Shown piece by piece: positions 50,577 to 60,367 of a stretch of DNA of 64,000 nucleotides (position 1 is its first letter; each line of letters opens with the position of its first letter). The translations under genes were made by a program, and so were the position numbers. The stretch spans positions 2,990,661 to 3,054,660 of the forward strand of contig NZ_OY761810.1 in the NCBI RefSeq assembly GCF_963664915.1. Reading direction: 5' to 3'. Under the pieces are notes generated by a model. The model ran no database searches. It worked only from the letters and a program-made list of their open reading frames with translations, and was not told the origin of the DNA. The DNA is from an uncultured Caproiciproducens sp. (lineage in GTDB: Bacteria; Bacillota; Clostridia; Oscillospirales; Acutalibacteraceae).

Positions 50577-51443
50577 TCAGTTTAATCCGATTTTTTTAAA
50601 ATATGCTTCGCTTGCCGTTTTCCCGGGGCGCAGATATCTTCCAAGGCCATAGAGGCATTCTGGATCATCCGTAATGTAATTGATTCTGTTTACACAAGTT
50701 AAGGTGGCTTGAAATCCAAGATTCCGGATTACCGGCAAGGACGCGTCGCTGATGATGCCGAACGGATAAACAAACGTAGTCGGCGTGTACCCGGTGTGGT
50801 CTTTCATCTCCGTCTGCATTTTGCTTAAGTCTGCGTTCAGCAATGCGGTGTATTTGCTGACGCTCTCACCTTTCTTCATTCCCGCTCCAAGACGGCCGTT
50901 TTTGCTCTCATGAAGATTGTAGGTGTGATTCTGGACTTCCACCCGGCCCGAAGCGATCATTTCGTTCACTTCATCCCATGTGCAATGCGAATAATTGGCA
51001 TGGTCCGGGCTGACACTTTGCGAAAATAACTCCGTACAGTAGCCGATTGGAGAAAGCACCATTTTCATATTGTACTTTTTAATTAGCGGATATGCGTAAA
51101 GATAGTTGTTATAATATCCGTCGTCGAATGTAATCATCACAGGCTTAGATGGCAGAGGAACCTTTTTATTTACATAGTTCAGCAAATCCTGCATCACAAT
51201 AGCGGTATAGCCTTTTTTTTGCAGATATTGAAGGTCTTTCTCAAAAATTTCCGGTGAAATCACATACACGCCCTGATATGCTTTATCTTTCAACATACTG
51301 TGATACATTAAAATCGGCAGCTTTACACCTTTACCGGTGTCGGTCGCTTTTGCAGGGACGCCGCAGCATACAATCAGTACAATTGCTGCGACTGTAAAAA
51401 TCATCAGTATCAATCTCCGATTCATGTGAAAAGTAACAAACAT
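50577..51443 (-). CDS. polysaccharide deacetylase, exported
   Basis: 288 residues from the ATG at 51443, 7 bases after GGGGAG. Signal-anchor segment LILMIFTVAAIVLIVCCGV (about 12-30). NodB-type catalytic lines: PILMYHSML, PVMITFDDGYYNNYLYAYPL (metal Asp pair), WDEVNEMIASGRVEVQNHTY with metal His, and TFVYPFGIIS. It would deacetylate cell-wall glycans or similar polymers. It converges with the CtpE-like gene with a 5-base gap. Zinc/cobalt site appears complete. Confidence 0.88.
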   Translation of the reverse strand: MFVTFHMNRRLILMIFTVAAIVLIVCCGVPAKATDTGKGVKLPILMYHSMLKDKAYQGVYVISPEIFEKDLQYLQKKGYTAIVMQDLLNYVNKKVPLPSKPVMITFDDGYYNNYLYAYPLIKKYNMKMVLSPIGYCTELFSQSVSPDHANYSHCTWDEVNEMIASGRVEVQNHTYNLHESKNGRLGAGMKKGESVSKYTALLNADLSKMQTEMKDHTGYTPTTFVYPFGIISDASLPVIRNLGFQATLTCVNRINYITDDPECLYGLGRYLRPGKTASEAYFKKIGLN

Positions 51444-51547
51444 AAGCATACTCCCCTTATCTTCAAATATATGGAGTATCGCTAAGATATATCACAAAAG
51501 GACCGAGTAAAGCTTTGGTTTACCCGGTCCTTTTCTATCACTGAGAA

Positions 51548-52486
51548 TCATCCCGCCGTTACAGACGCAAGAAATTCTGCTATTTCACTATAGACCTCAT
51601 CTTTATTCGTTTCGCAAAGGATAGCATGACGCGCTCCCGGGTACAAAACCAGATGCACATTATGCCCTGTTTTTTTAAGTTTTTTCGTAACCTGCCGAAC
51701 GCCCTTGCCAAAGTTGCCGACCGGATCTTTGTCACCCGACAGCAGCAGAAGCGGAATATCCGGCATCTTTTTGAACCAGCGGGATGAGTTGATCTCAGCC
51801 TGCAAATAAACGATATCCCGGTAGCCGGATGCAGTCAGATCAAAGCCGCAAAGCGGATCCTTTGTATATTTGTCAACCTCTGCCGTGTCGCGTGAAAGCC
51901 AGTCGTTCGGGGTCCTGAACGGTGCAAAGGGCTTATTGTATTCCGTGGTTGAAAGCTTTGCAAAAAGCAGATCGTGGCTTAACGCGCCCTTCTTTTTGAC
52001 GATGGAGTCGCTGAGCCGTTTTTGAACGGTAAAAGCCGCCGTTCCCGGGTTGCCGCAGGTCCCGATATAAATTGCTGCGGCCAGTTCATCTTTATATTGT
52101 ACGGTGTATGATCTGGCTAAAAAAGAACCCATGCTATGCCCCATTAATACAAAAGGAACATCGGGATAATCCTGGCGCATCAGCAGATAGAGTTTGTGCA
52201 TGTCTTTCACCAGATTCTGACAGCCGCCTTTACCAAAATAACCATACGCCCCGCCGGTGGACACCGACTTTCCGTGGCCCAAATGGTCATTAATTGCGAC
52301 TGCGTAGCCGTTGACAGCCATTTCCCGGGCAAAGTCAACGTAAAGAAGGCTGTGCTCTGCCATACCGTGAGCAATCTGCAGCACAGCCTTTACATCCGCC
52401 TTTTGGGCAGGTTCGATAATTCGGGCAAAAATCCGTTCATCATCCACACAGGAATCAAAGGACATCTCTCTTTGTAAAATATCCAA
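51548..52486 (-). CDS. alpha/beta hydrolase (monoacylglycerol lipase-like)
   Basis: 312 residues from a TTG at 52486, 5-6 bases after GAGGTGA. Serine nucleophile in MGHSMGSF (about 114-121), oxyanion line LQIAHGMAEHS, acid in LLLSGDKDPVGNFGK and His in YPGARHAILCE complete the triad. The family hydrolyses monoacylglycerols or lysophospholipids in the cytoplasm or at the membrane. Single-gene unit; no signal peptide. Confidence 0.88.
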   Translation of the reverse strand: MDILQREMSFDSCVDDERIFARIIEPAQKADVKAVLQIAHGMAEHSLLYVDFAREMAVNGYAVAINDHLGHGKSVSTGGAYGYFGKGGCQNLVKDMHKLYLLMRQDYPDVPFVLMGHSMGSFLARSYTVQYKDELAAAIYIGTCGNPGTAAFTVQKRLSDSIVKKKGALSHDLLFAKLSTTEYNKPFAPFRTPNDWLSRDTAEVDKYTKDPLCGFDLTASGYRDIVYLQAEINSSRWFKKMPDIPLLLLSGDKDPVGNFGKGVRQVTKKLKKTGHNVHLVLYPGARHAILCETNKDEVYSEIAEFLASVTAG

Positions 52487-52574
52487 TCCGTCACCTCTTT
52501 ATGCTGCGATTGTATTTCTTGATTTTATTATATCGCAGGAAAGATGTGAAATGTAGTATGATTTGTAAACAATT

Positions 52575-53261
52575 TTAGACCGCAATATGATAGATTACAA
52601 AATAATGAAAAACCGTCCCGCCAAGCACAAACAGGTGCCAGATGGAGTGCATATATTTTATTTTCTTGCCGAGTCCGTAAATCACCGCACCGACTGTGTA
52701 AAACACACCGCCGATGATTAAGTAAAAGATGGCGCTCCGGTCGAGATGTTCAATCAGAGGTTTCAGGAAAAAGACGACAAACCAGCCAAGCGCAAGATAA
52801 CAAATCATGGAAAAGGTTTTAAAGCGTTTCAAATCAATCGCATTGAGCACAATGCCGACAATGGCCACCGCCCAAACAATGTCGAACATAATCCAGCCCG
52901 TCATACCGCCGAAACACAAAAGCGCAATCGGTGTGTAGGTTCCGGCGATCAGCAGAAAAATCGTGCAATGGTCAAGGATCTGACAGATTTTCTTTCCATT
53001 GCAGACATCAAGACCATGGTATATCGCGGAAACCGTGTATAGCAGAATCATGGTTACGCCAAAGATGGATACTGCGGTAACCGACATGATGTCGTGATGC
53101 CCATTGATGAGAAGCGCGATAAAACCGGCTATTGCCAAACCTGCCCCAACACCATGTGTGATGGCGTTGATGATTTCTTCAGTCATTGTGTAGCTCGGCA
53201 GCTCCAGCTCCTTGCGGCGCGTTGCCCTCCATTGAGACTTGTTTGTACTGCTGTCATTCAT
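52575..53261 (-). CDS. hemolysin III / PAQR family membrane protein (YqfA-like)
   Basis: 228 residues with seven membrane segments from about residue 35 on. TMTEEIINAITHGVGAGLAI, SAIYHG, DHCTIFLLIAGTYTPIALLCF and HSIWHLFVLGGTVFHYF are the family lines with the three His and the Asp that hold zinc in PAQR proteins. The bacterial role is in membrane fluidity or lipid homeostasis; haemolysis is not implied by sequence. The gene stands alone. Confidence 0.9.
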   Translation of the reverse strand: MNDSSTNKSQWRATRRKELELPSYTMTEEIINAITHGVGAGLAIAGFIALLINGHHDIMSVTAVSIFGVTMILLYTVSAIYHGLDVCNGKKICQILDHCTIFLLIAGTYTPIALLCFGGMTGWIMFDIVWAVAIVGIVLNAIDLKRFKTFSMICYLALGWFVVFFLKPLIEHLDRSAIFYLIIGGVFYTVGAVIYGLGKKIKYMHSIWHLFVLGGTVFHYFVIYHIAV

Positions 53262-53354
53262 AATATCACCGTCTTTTAAAAATTATGTTATGTAATTTCA
53301 ATAACTACATAACAGTCTACCGCGGTATCCGCTGTTTGTCAAGAGCTTACAACG

Positions 53355-54242
53355 CTAAACACCTTCTAAGTCAAAAGGAGGAATAAAGCTTTGGCTCGCC
53401 GATTCCAGTTCCTGAACAAAACCGTCCAAGTCCAAATCAAAAAGATGCTCCTGCACTTTTTTGTACTCGCGTTTTGTAATTCTACGGTTAATCTCAGGGT
53501 AATCAACCGCTCTGCCGCAGGGCACATACTGCGCCATGAGGCTGACGAGCACCCCATCCGGCAGATTTTCATCCAGCCAGTCGAGTGCGGCGATGGAGTT
53601 GCGTGTATTGCCCGGCAAAATCAAATGCCGTACAATCGTACCGCGCGTCATCATTCCCTCAGCATCAAATTGAGCCGGGCCGGTCTGACGAGCCATTTCA
53701 ATGATGCAGGCCTTAGCGTTTTCAGCGTAGTTCGGCGCGCCAGAATATTTCAAAGCAAGCAGATTATCCGCGTATTTGAAGTCGGGCAGATAGACATCAA
53801 TCAGACCGTCCAGCATTTTGAGCGTTTGCACGCTTTCATAGCCGCCCGAATTGTAAACGACCGGAATCTGAATCTTTCTAAGTTTCAGCGCCTCAATAAT
53901 TGCAGGGACAAACTGCGTGGGGCTGACCAGATTGATATTGTGTGCACCTTGTGCCGCAAGCCGGTCAAAGATTCCCGCAAGCTCCTGCACGCTGACGATT
54001 TTGCCCACTTCTTTTTTTGTGCTGATCTGATAGTTCTGGCAAAACACACATTTTAGGCAGCAGCCGGTGAAAAAGACTGTTCCGGAACCGCTTTTCCCGC
54101 TGATACAGGGCTCTTCCCAAAAATGAAGCGCCGCACGGGCGACGACAGGATTCGTGCCCAGCCCGCAGAAGCCGGATCCCTCGGTCTCTGTCCGTTTCGC
54201 GCCGCATGCCCGCGGACAAAGCATACAATGTTCAATCATCAT
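53355..54242 (-). CDS. radical SAM protein (PflA-like, 4Fe-4S)
   Basis: 295 residues from the ATG at 54242, after GGAGGG and overlapping the pgeF stop by 4 bases; the frame is open further upstream but only as a shadow of pgeF. N-terminal Cys motif HCMLCPRACGAKRTETEG, then the radical SAM cluster GCCLKCVFCQNYQIS (C-x3-C-x2-C, about 62-70) and a TIM-barrel-like remainder with LPDFKYADN. It belongs to the pyruvate-formate-lyase-activase-like group with unknown substrate. Translation is coupled to pgeF. Confidence 0.85.
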   Translation of the reverse strand: MMIEHCMLCPRACGAKRTETEGSGFCGLGTNPVVARAALHFWEEPCISGKSGSGTVFFTGCCLKCVFCQNYQISTKKEVGKIVSVQELAGIFDRLAAQGAHNINLVSPTQFVPAIIEALKLRKIQIPVVYNSGGYESVQTLKMLDGLIDVYLPDFKYADNLLALKYSGAPNYAENAKACIIEMARQTGPAQFDAEGMMTRGTIVRHLILPGNTRNSIAALDWLDENLPDGVLVSLMAQYVPCGRAVDYPEINRRITKREYKKVQEHLFDLDLDGFVQELESASQSFIPPFDLEGV

Positions 54243-55081
54243 GCTTTGCCCTCCGTCAGGCACATCATTGCGGCAAGACCCCCGCGCTTTCCGCCGCTCG
54301 CCCGATGGGACCAAAGCCACTGCGCATTGCATTCTGTACAAAGCTGCGCAACCTCTATGTTCTTCTGCGGCACTCCCGCTCCCATTATTATGCGTCGGTT
54401 GGCCTCCCATAAATCAATCATATATTTGTTTTTGCCTTTATCAACAATAAATTCCTGCGGTTTCAGTTCGGATATCACGGCAAATTCTTCATATACCGGG
54501 GTATCCACTTCAAAGCAGCATGGACCGATAGACGGACCGACCGCGGCGAGGATGTCACCGGGGCTGCTGCCGAATTCCCGAACCATGGCTTCCACCATCT
54601 TCGCTCCCATTTGAGCGGCAGTACCGCGCCAGCCGGCGTGTGCAAGGCCAATTGCACGCTTTTGCGGATCCAGAAAAAAAAGAGGCACGCAGTCGGCATA
54701 AAAGGTGACAAGCGTCACGTTTTTTTCATTGGTAATCAATCCGTCCACACTTTTCATATCTTTTGGCTTCCAAATACCCGTTCCATAATTGCCGGACCCC
54801 ACCCTGCGGACAAAGGTGTGGTGATCCTGTGACGAAGCAACCAACGTGGAATAATCAAAACCTGCGGCAGAACAGAACCGATGAAAATTCTTTTTCACAT
54901 TTTCGTCGCTGTCTCCGCGGCCAAGATTTAAATTCATTGAAGCAAATTCATTTTTACTCACGCCGCCGATTCGTGTGGAAAAGGCATGGTTCACAAAGCT
55001 GTATTTTTCAAGCAGAGGAAAGGTCAGATAGATAACGTCCTGCTCCTCATGTATCCTCATATTTTTACCGTCGTAATTCAT
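54239..55081 (-). CDS. pgeF: PgeF/YfiH-type multicopper-like oxidase (peptidoglycan editing factor)
   Basis: 280 residues, RBS GGAGGGC. The laccase-domain lines STRIGGVSKNEFASMNLN, SSQDHHTFV with His, VTFYADCVPLFFLD with Cys, GLAHAGWRGTAAQM with His, and AVGPSIGPCCFEV are complete, which gives the His/Cys/His metal site. PgeF keeps L-Ser out of the first position of peptidoglycan stems by hydrolysing wrong precursors; some members have oxidase activity. Co-translated with the radical SAM gene. Confidence 0.93.
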   Translation of the reverse strand: MNYDGKNMRIHEEQDVIYLTFPLLEKYSFVNHAFSTRIGGVSKNEFASMNLNLGRGDSDENVKKNFHRFCSAAGFDYSTLVASSQDHHTFVRRVGSGNYGTGIWKPKDMKSVDGLITNEKNVTLVTFYADCVPLFFLDPQKRAIGLAHAGWRGTAAQMGAKMVEAMVREFGSSPGDILAAVGPSIGPCCFEVDTPVYEEFAVISELKPQEFIVDKGKNKYMIDLWEANRRIIMGAGVPQKNIEVAQLCTECNAQWLWSHRASGGKRGGLAAMMCLTEGKA

Positions 55082-55235
55082 AATGCCCTCCGCAATGGCT
55101 AATGATCTATTATGATGTTATATACTTTTTTATATTGCATAAGCAGAATAATGTAACTGCTTTTTGAAAAATTCAGTATAAGTTTAGCATAAGGAAAAAG
55201 AGAATGCAAATTCGGGCATAAAAAAAGGAGGGCTG

Positions 55236-56117
55236 TCAGCTCTCCTCTTGAGGCTCTTCGTCCTCCGTTTTATCCTTGTCGGCATTGACCGGAAGGATTG
55301 CTTTTTTTACAACCATACCTTCATATTTCAGCTTAAACTGTACACGGCCGTAAAACCGGTGGTGACAATGCCAGCAAATGAATTCCGCACGGTAGCTTTT
55401 GTTCTTGAGCTGCCATTCACTCGTTCTGTGCGCACGGCTGCCGCAGATATCGCATTGAAAATGCATATCGCTCCGGTTAATCAGCGGATTGTTTAGATCA
55501 CAGACAATTAATGTCTTGAAAAGTATCCTGTCATAAAACTCATCCGTGGTCGCGTCTTGAATAAACGGAGTTAAGCTCTGAGGTACGTAAAGTTTTTGAA
55601 AACACCTGAGCGAAAGGAGGCTGTCTCCTAAAGCGCGGTGATGATCAAAACCTTCCTCGTCAATTTCCAAAAGCTGTGCCGAAGTACTCAGCCCCATTTG
55701 TTTCGTCGGATCGTAATTGAGCATTTTTTCACAAAAGGCCTGCAAATTTACGTAACGCTTTAAAAAAGGAATATGCTCATTCCCGCAAAAATAGCGGCAG
55801 TTTTCGACAAGGGCAAGAATGTCCGACGTGCCCCATGTCATTAAAACCGCATCACCGGCCCATTTTCTAAACTGGCTGGTTACCTGCATAAACTGAAGGC
55901 CGGCTTTTAAGTCCTCATTTGTAATACTGGTCAGGGTTTTAATTTTCCCGCTGATTTTCTTTCCAACCTGAGGACGCACCAGAGCCTCAAAGGTATCAAT
56001 CACATTTAAATCACGGTCAATCTTAACCGCGCCGAACTCAATGATTTCATTCATAAAACCTTTGAGGCGGCGGTTGTAGGTTCCGTTCCACTCCAAATCA
56101 AGTATTACAAAACTCAT
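55236..56117 (-). CDS. DEDDh exonuclease with zinc-ribbon tail
   Basis: 293 residues. The start VILDLEWNGTYNRRLKGFMN gives the first acidic pair (D-x-E), DHHRALGDSLLSLRCF gives the H-x5-D end of the DEDDh site; LMTWGTSDILAL fits the middle Asp. The C-terminal 70 residues hold CDIC and CWHC pairs (about 220-255), a likely zinc ribbon for nucleic acid, and an acidic end. KapD-like exonuclease; substrate unknown. One base separates it from typA. Confidence 0.85.
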   Translation of the reverse strand: MSFVILDLEWNGTYNRRLKGFMNEIIEFGAVKIDRDLNVIDTFEALVRPQVGKKISGKIKTLTSITNEDLKAGLQFMQVTSQFRKWAGDAVLMTWGTSDILALVENCRYFCGNEHIPFLKRYVNLQAFCEKMLNYDPTKQMGLSTSAQLLEIDEEGFDHHRALGDSLLSLRCFQKLYVPQSLTPFIQDATTDEFYDRILFKTLIVCDLNNPLINRSDMHFQCDICGSRAHRTSEWQLKNKSYRAEFICWHCHHRFYGRVQFKLKYEGMVVKKAILPVNADKDKTEDEEPQEES

Positions 56118-56118
56118 A

Positions 56119-57939
56119 TCATTTATTCTTGCTCGCCTGCTTCATACGAAGTTCCTTGCTCAAAACCATTTTGCGCATACGAACGCTTTTTGGAGTCACC
56201 TCGACCAATTCGTCATTGCGAATAAATTCAATGCATTGTTCCAGACTCAAAACCGTATGTGGGGTGAGCTTCAGCGCGTCGTCCGAGCCGGAAGCGCGGG
56301 TATTGGTTACATGTTTTTTCTTACAGATATTCACAACGATATCGTCGGACTTCGGGCTTGCGCCGACAATCATTCCTTCATATACTTCCACGCCCGGCCC
56401 GATAAACAAACGTCCGCGTTCCTGTGCGGCAAAAAGGCCGTAGCCGGTGGAATCGCCGGTTTCATGCGCAACAAGTGAACCCTGCGCACGTGTCTGAACA
56501 TCGCCCTTATACGGCTCATAAGAATCAAACACATTGTTCATGATCCCATTGCCGTTGGTATCGGTCAAAAACTCCTGGCGATAGCCCATCAGGCAGCGGG
56601 CAGGAATTTTAAATTCAAGGTGGCTCATTCCGGTGTCGCGCGTACCCATATTGATTATTTCCGCCTTGCGGGTGCCGAGTTTTTCCATGACTGCTCCAAC
56701 GTAACTGTCGGGCACTTCAATCATGAGAAGTTCAATCGGCTCACATTTTTTGCCGTTGATGATTTTATAAATAACATGCGGTGCGGAAACCTGGAATTCG
56801 TAATTCTGACGGCGCATTTGTTCAATTAAGATGGAAAGATGCAGTTCGCCGCGGCCGGACACTTTAAAGGTATCGGCTGAATCTGTTTCTTCCACACGCA
56901 TTGCCACGTTGGTTTCCACCTCTTTGAACAGGCGGTCACGCAGATTACGGGAGGTGACGTATTTGCCTTCCTTGCCCGCAAACGGACTGTTGTTTACCAT
57001 GAACAGCATGGAAACGGTCGGTTCGTCGATTTTTACAAAAGGAAGCGGTTCAATGCAGTCTGGTGAACAGGCGGTTTCGCCGATGTTCAGACCGGTAATG
57101 CCGGAAACGGCAACGAGGTCGCCAAGTTTGGCCTCCTGCACTTCCACACGCTTTAGGCCTTCAAACTGATACAGCTTGGCTACTTTTACATTTTTCTGCT
57201 CACCGTCAAGGCAGCAGAGAACAACATTGTCACCGTCATGAATTTCACCGCGTTCGACGCGGCCGATTCCGATCCGGCCCACATAGTCATCATAGTCAAT
57301 GTTGGAAAAAAGAACCTGCGTCGGACCGTTCATCTCGCCCTTCGGAGCAGGTATATTTTTAATAATAGAGTCGAAAAGCGGAGTCATATCCGCACCCGGA
57401 ACGTCCGGATCCAGCGTGGAATATCCGTCGCGGCCGGAAGCGTAAACAACCGGAAATTCGAGCTGTTCTTCGTTAGCGCCAAGCTCAATAAACAGGTCAA
57501 GCACCTCATCGACCACTTCGGCCGGTCTTGCGCCCGGACGGTCGATTTTATTGACGACGACCAAGGGCTTTTTCCCAAGGCCGAGCGCTTTTTTTAGCAC
57601 AAAACGGGTTTGCGGCATGCAGCCTTCAAACGCATCAACCAAAAGCAGAACGCCGTCGACCATCATCAGGATACGTTCAACCTCGCCGCCAAAGTCGGCA
57701 TGGCCCGGTGTGTCCACAATATTAATTTTAACGCCATTGTACATGACGGCCGTGTTCTTTGACAGAATCGTGATGCCGCGTTCACGCTCAAGGTCATTGG
57801 AGTCCATTACGCGCTCCGCAACATTTTCGTTGGCACGGAAAATGCCGCTTTGTCTTAACAGCTGGTCAACCAGTGTTGTCTTTCCATGGTCGACGTGAGC
57901 TATAATTGCAACATTTCTGATGTCATTTCTTGAATCCAT
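56119..57939 (-). CDS. typA: translational GTPase TypA/BipA
   Basis: 606 residues from the ATG at 57939, with AAAGAGG 11 bases upstream. G1 [12 protein letters not shown] (about 12-23), G2 ERERGITI, G3 [15 protein letters not shown]4 NKIDRPGA and the C-terminal BipA-specific part ([39 protein letters not shown]) are complete. It binds the 70S ribosome, aids 50S assembly and is needed under stress or cold. It is followed by an exonuclease gene at one base distance. Confidence 0.95.
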   Translation of the reverse strand: MDSRNDIRNVAIIAHVDHGKTTLVDQLLRQSGIFRANENVAERVMDSNDLERERGITILSKNTAVMYNGVKINIVDTPGHADFGGEVERILMMVDGVLLLVDAFEGCMPQTRFVLKKALGLGKKPLVVVNKIDRPGARPAEVVDEVLDLFIELGANEEQLEFPVVYASGRDGYSTLDPDVPGADMTPLFDSIIKNIPAPKGEMNGPTQVLFSNIDYDDYVGRIGIGRVERGEIHDGDNVVLCCLDGEQKNVKVAKLYQFEGLKRVEVQEAKLGDLVAVSGITGLNIGETACSPDCIEPLPFVKIDEPTVSMLFMVNNSPFAGKEGKYVTSRNLRDRLFKEVETNVAMRVEETDSADTFKVSGRGELHLSILIEQMRRQNYEFQVSAPHVIYKIINGKKCEPIELLMIEVPDSYVGAVMEKLGTRKAEIINMGTRDTGMSHLEFKIPARCLMGYRQEFLTDTNGNGIMNNVFDSYEPYKGDVQTRAQGSLVAHETGDSTGYGLFAAQERGRLFIGPGVEVYEGMIVGASPKSDDIVVNICKKKHVTNTRASGSDDALKLTPHTVLSLEQCIEFIRNDELVEVTPKSVRMRKMVLSKELRMKQASKNK

Positions 57940-58050
57940 AATAGATGATACCTCTTTAATTTCATAATTCACAAAACTTTATTATTATATCACATTTCTA
58001 CCTATTTGTGAATAAGCGCTGTAAATAAATTCAAAGCCTATCCGACAAAA

Positions 58051-58074
58051 AAGCGCCGGCAGATACCGGCGCTT
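58051..58074 (-). terminator. terminator of tRNA-Gly
   Basis: AAGCGCCGG and CCGGCGCTT arms with a 6-base loop, followed by TTTT on the minus strand. It is 8 bases past the tRNA 3' end. Confidence 0.85.
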
Positions 58075-58082
58075 TGCAATAT

Positions 58083-58158
58083 TGGAGCGAACGACGAGGC
58101 TCGAACTCGCTACCTCCACCTTGGCAAGGTGGCGCTCTACCAGATGAGCTACATTCGC
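58083..58158 (-). tRNA. tRNA-Gly(GCC)
   Basis: 76 bases with GCGAATG/CGTTCGC acceptor stem, encoded CCA, D-loop with TGGTAGAGC, anticodon loop TTGCCAA giving GCC, and T-loop AGTTCGAGCCT. Single tRNA with its own terminator. Confidence 0.95.
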
Positions 58159-58321
58159 GGATTTGGTGCGTGAATTATTATACGACAGAACCTGACCTTT
58201 TGTCAAGTAGGTTATCAAAAATTTTAAAACCTTTTTTACAATTCACTATTTCATGTGCTTATGCTATAATAACAGACATGGTAAAGAAAACAAACTGAAA
58301 TGTTTTGGAAAGGTGATCTCT

Positions 58322-59338
58322 ATGAGTTATTCCATTAATCTCGGAGAGTGGAACTCCATTTTCGCAGTTCCCTGTTCCGTAGTTGATAAACATATTAAAT
58401 TGGCAGGTTCCGTTCAGCTGAAGGTGCTTTTATGGGAGCTGCGCCACGCCGGAGAAAGCTTTGAGGCGGCTGATATTTCGAAGGCGCTGTGCATCGACAA
58501 AGCCGACGTAACTGACGCCATGCTGTACTGGCAGCAGACCGGGCTTTTCGCTGAAAAAGACGGAGAATTCGTACCGGCTGAAAGAACAGCCGCCCAAAGC
58601 TCCCCCGAAAAAGAAAAGCCGGAGACTACGCCGGAAAAGCCGGACCCCGCACCTGCTGAAAAGCAGCCTAAATTGCTGCCGCGCCCGCAAAGGGCCGACA
58701 ACGCTTTTGTTGCAAAAAGGATGGGTGAATCAACGGAAATCGCCTGCCTGATGCAGGAGGCGGAGCAAATTCTCGGACGTTTGATTTCGAACGGGGACTC
58801 CGCAATGCTTTTGATGCTGCATGATGATTTCGGGCTGCCGGCAGATGTCATTATCATGCTGCTGCAGTACGTGGTCAGCATCGGCAAGGCGAATACGCAT
58901 TACATACAAAAAGTAGCCATGAACTGGGCTGAAGAAGAAATCTTCAGCCACGATAAGGCGGAGGAAAAGCTGCGCCGCCTGGATGAAAATAAAAAATCCT
59001 GGCATGCTGTGGAACAGGCAATTGGTATTGCGCACCGTTCGCCTTCCACCAAAGAACAGGCGTTTGCGGCAGTTTGGATCACAGAATGGAATTTCAGCAC
59101 TGTCCTGATTCACGAAGCGTATGAACGCAGTGTTGACAACACCGGCAAATTCAGCATCAGTTACATGAATAAAATTTTGGAGCGCTGGAAAAAAGAAGGC
59201 ATTACCACACTGGAACAGGCGCAAAAGGATAAAGATGACCGGGCGGCGGCACGCAAAAGCACCAAACCACAGAAGACGACTTACGACATTGAGGAATACG
59301 AACGTTCAAATGTTTTTGATAATTTTGACAGGAAGTGA
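58322..59338 (+). CDS. DnaD-domain replication protein
   Basis: 338 residues from the ATG at 58322, 5 bases after AAAGGTGATC. N-terminal winged-helix-like part (GSVQLKVLLWELRHAGESFE, about 32-80), a Pro/Glu/Lys linker (about 95-130), then two DnaD/DnaB-II domains (about 145-225 and 240-310; the second includes FSISYMNKILERWKKEGI, matching the family YxxxIxxxW motif). DnaD and DnaB load the helicase at the origin in Firmicutes. It overlaps the DnaI-like gene by 4 bases, supporting a joint role. Confidence 0.88.
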   Translation: MSYSINLGEWNSIFAVPCSVVDKHIKLAGSVQLKVLLWELRHAGESFEAADISKALCIDKADVTDAMLYWQQTGLFAEKDGEFVPAERTAAQSSPEKEKPETTPEKPDPAPAEKQPKLLPRPQRADNAFVAKRMGESTEIACLMQEAEQILGRLISNGDSAMLLMLHDDFGLPADVIIMLLQYVVSIGKANTHYIQKVAMNWAEEEIFSHDKAEEKLRRLDENKKSWHAVEQAIGIAHRSPSTKEQAFAAVWITEWNFSTVLIHEAYERSVDNTGKFSISYMNKILERWKKEGITTLEQAQKDKDDRAAARKSTKPQKTTYDIEEYERSNVFDNFDRK

Positions 59339-59343
59339 TTGCA

Positions 59344-60330
59344 TTGGGATACAGCAGGGAGATTTACGAAAGTGCAGAACGAATTCTTGCCGAGCGCCGT
59401 AAAAACGCAGAAGACAAAGCTGCACAGCGCAAGACCGCATTTTATCAAAGCTGCCCTGAAGCGGGAAAAATCGAATCAATCCTGTCGCGGACGGCAATCG
59501 CTGCGGCAAGGGCGATTTTAGGGGGCGGCAGCACAAAGGAGCAGCTCACCAAATTAAAAGCCGAGAACCTTGCCCTGCAGAACAAACTGAGTGAACTGCT
59601 GCGGTCTTCCGGCTACAGCGAAACCTATCTTGAACCGGACTACTGCTGCAAGCTTTGCGGCGACACAGGGTATATTGACGGCAGAATGTGCGAATGCATG
59701 AAAAAGCTGCTGAGGGCACAGGCATACAACACTCTCAATGCTTTGACTCCGCTGGAACTGTCTACCTTTGAAAGTTTTTCTCTAAAATATTACTCTGATA
59801 AGCCGGAAAGCGACACCGTAAAATCACCGCGCAGCATTATGGAGGACGTGTACTGCAACTGCCGCAGATATGCGGACTGTTTTTCCCTCTCCTCCCCCAG
59901 CTTGATTATGCAGGGCGGCACGGGACTTGGCAAAACGCACATGTCACTGTCCATTGCCAACACGGCCATTCAGAAGGGATTCGGCGTCGTTTACTGTTCC
60001 GTCAATAACATTATTACAAAGCTGGAACGAGAACATTTTGGCCGCGATGACCACGGGAACACAGACCGTCTTTTACTGGACTGCGATTTATTGATTCTGG
60101 ATGATTTGGGCACGGAGTTCAAAACCGCATTCTCCTCTGCTGAAATCTACAATATCGTCAATACGCGGCTGATGACGAAAAAGCCGACCATTATCAGCAC
60201 GAATCTTACCATTCAGGAGCTGCAGGAACGGTATACCGAGCGTTTCGCCTCAAGAATTATGGGAGATTACGTGCGCGTTATGTTCTGCGGCAGAGATAAC
60301 AGGCTTCAAAAAAGACTGAGAACTACATAA
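59344..60330 (+). CDS. DnaI/DnaC-like helicase loader ATPase
   Basis: 328 residues from a TTG at 59344, 6 bases after AGGAAGTG; a GTG at 59335 that overlaps the DnaD stop has no spacing for an RBS. An N-terminal coiled-coil part is followed by the zinc segment CCKLCGDTGYIDGRMCEC (about 101-118), Walker A QGGTGLGKTHMS (about 190-201) and Walker B LLILDDLGTEF. It fits the AAA+ helicase-loader family that places DnaC/DnaB helicase on DNA. Terminator at 60335 follows. Confidence 0.9.
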   Translation: MGYSREIYESAERILAERRKNAEDKAAQRKTAFYQSCPEAGKIESILSRTAIAAARAILGGGSTKEQLTKLKAENLALQNKLSELLRSSGYSETYLEPDYCCKLCGDTGYIDGRMCECMKKLLRAQAYNTLNALTPLELSTFESFSLKYYSDKPESDTVKSPRSIMEDVYCNCRRYADCFSLSSPSLIMQGGTGLGKTHMSLSIANTAIQKGFGVVYCSVNNIITKLEREHFGRDDHGNTDRLLLDCDLLILDDLGTEFKTAFSSAEIYNIVNTRLMTKKPTIISTNLTIQELQERYTERFASRIMGDYVRVMFCGRDNRLQKRLRTT

Positions 60331-60334
60331 AAAC

Positions 60335-60360
60335 GGGGGCCGCGAAAATTCGCGGCCCCC
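60335..60360. terminator. bidirectional terminator between the dnaI-like and prfB genes
   Basis: Perfect 12-pair stem GGGGGCCGCGAA with its complement and a 2-base centre, A/T rich on both sides (GTTTTT on the minus strand). Confidence 0.85.
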
Positions 60361-60367
60361 TACCATT

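Noticed and set aside
54243-54410. N-terminal extension of the radical SAM frame
   Set aside because: The 56 extra codons lie inside pgeF, are unlike the family and have no RBS; the ATG at 54242 is preferred.
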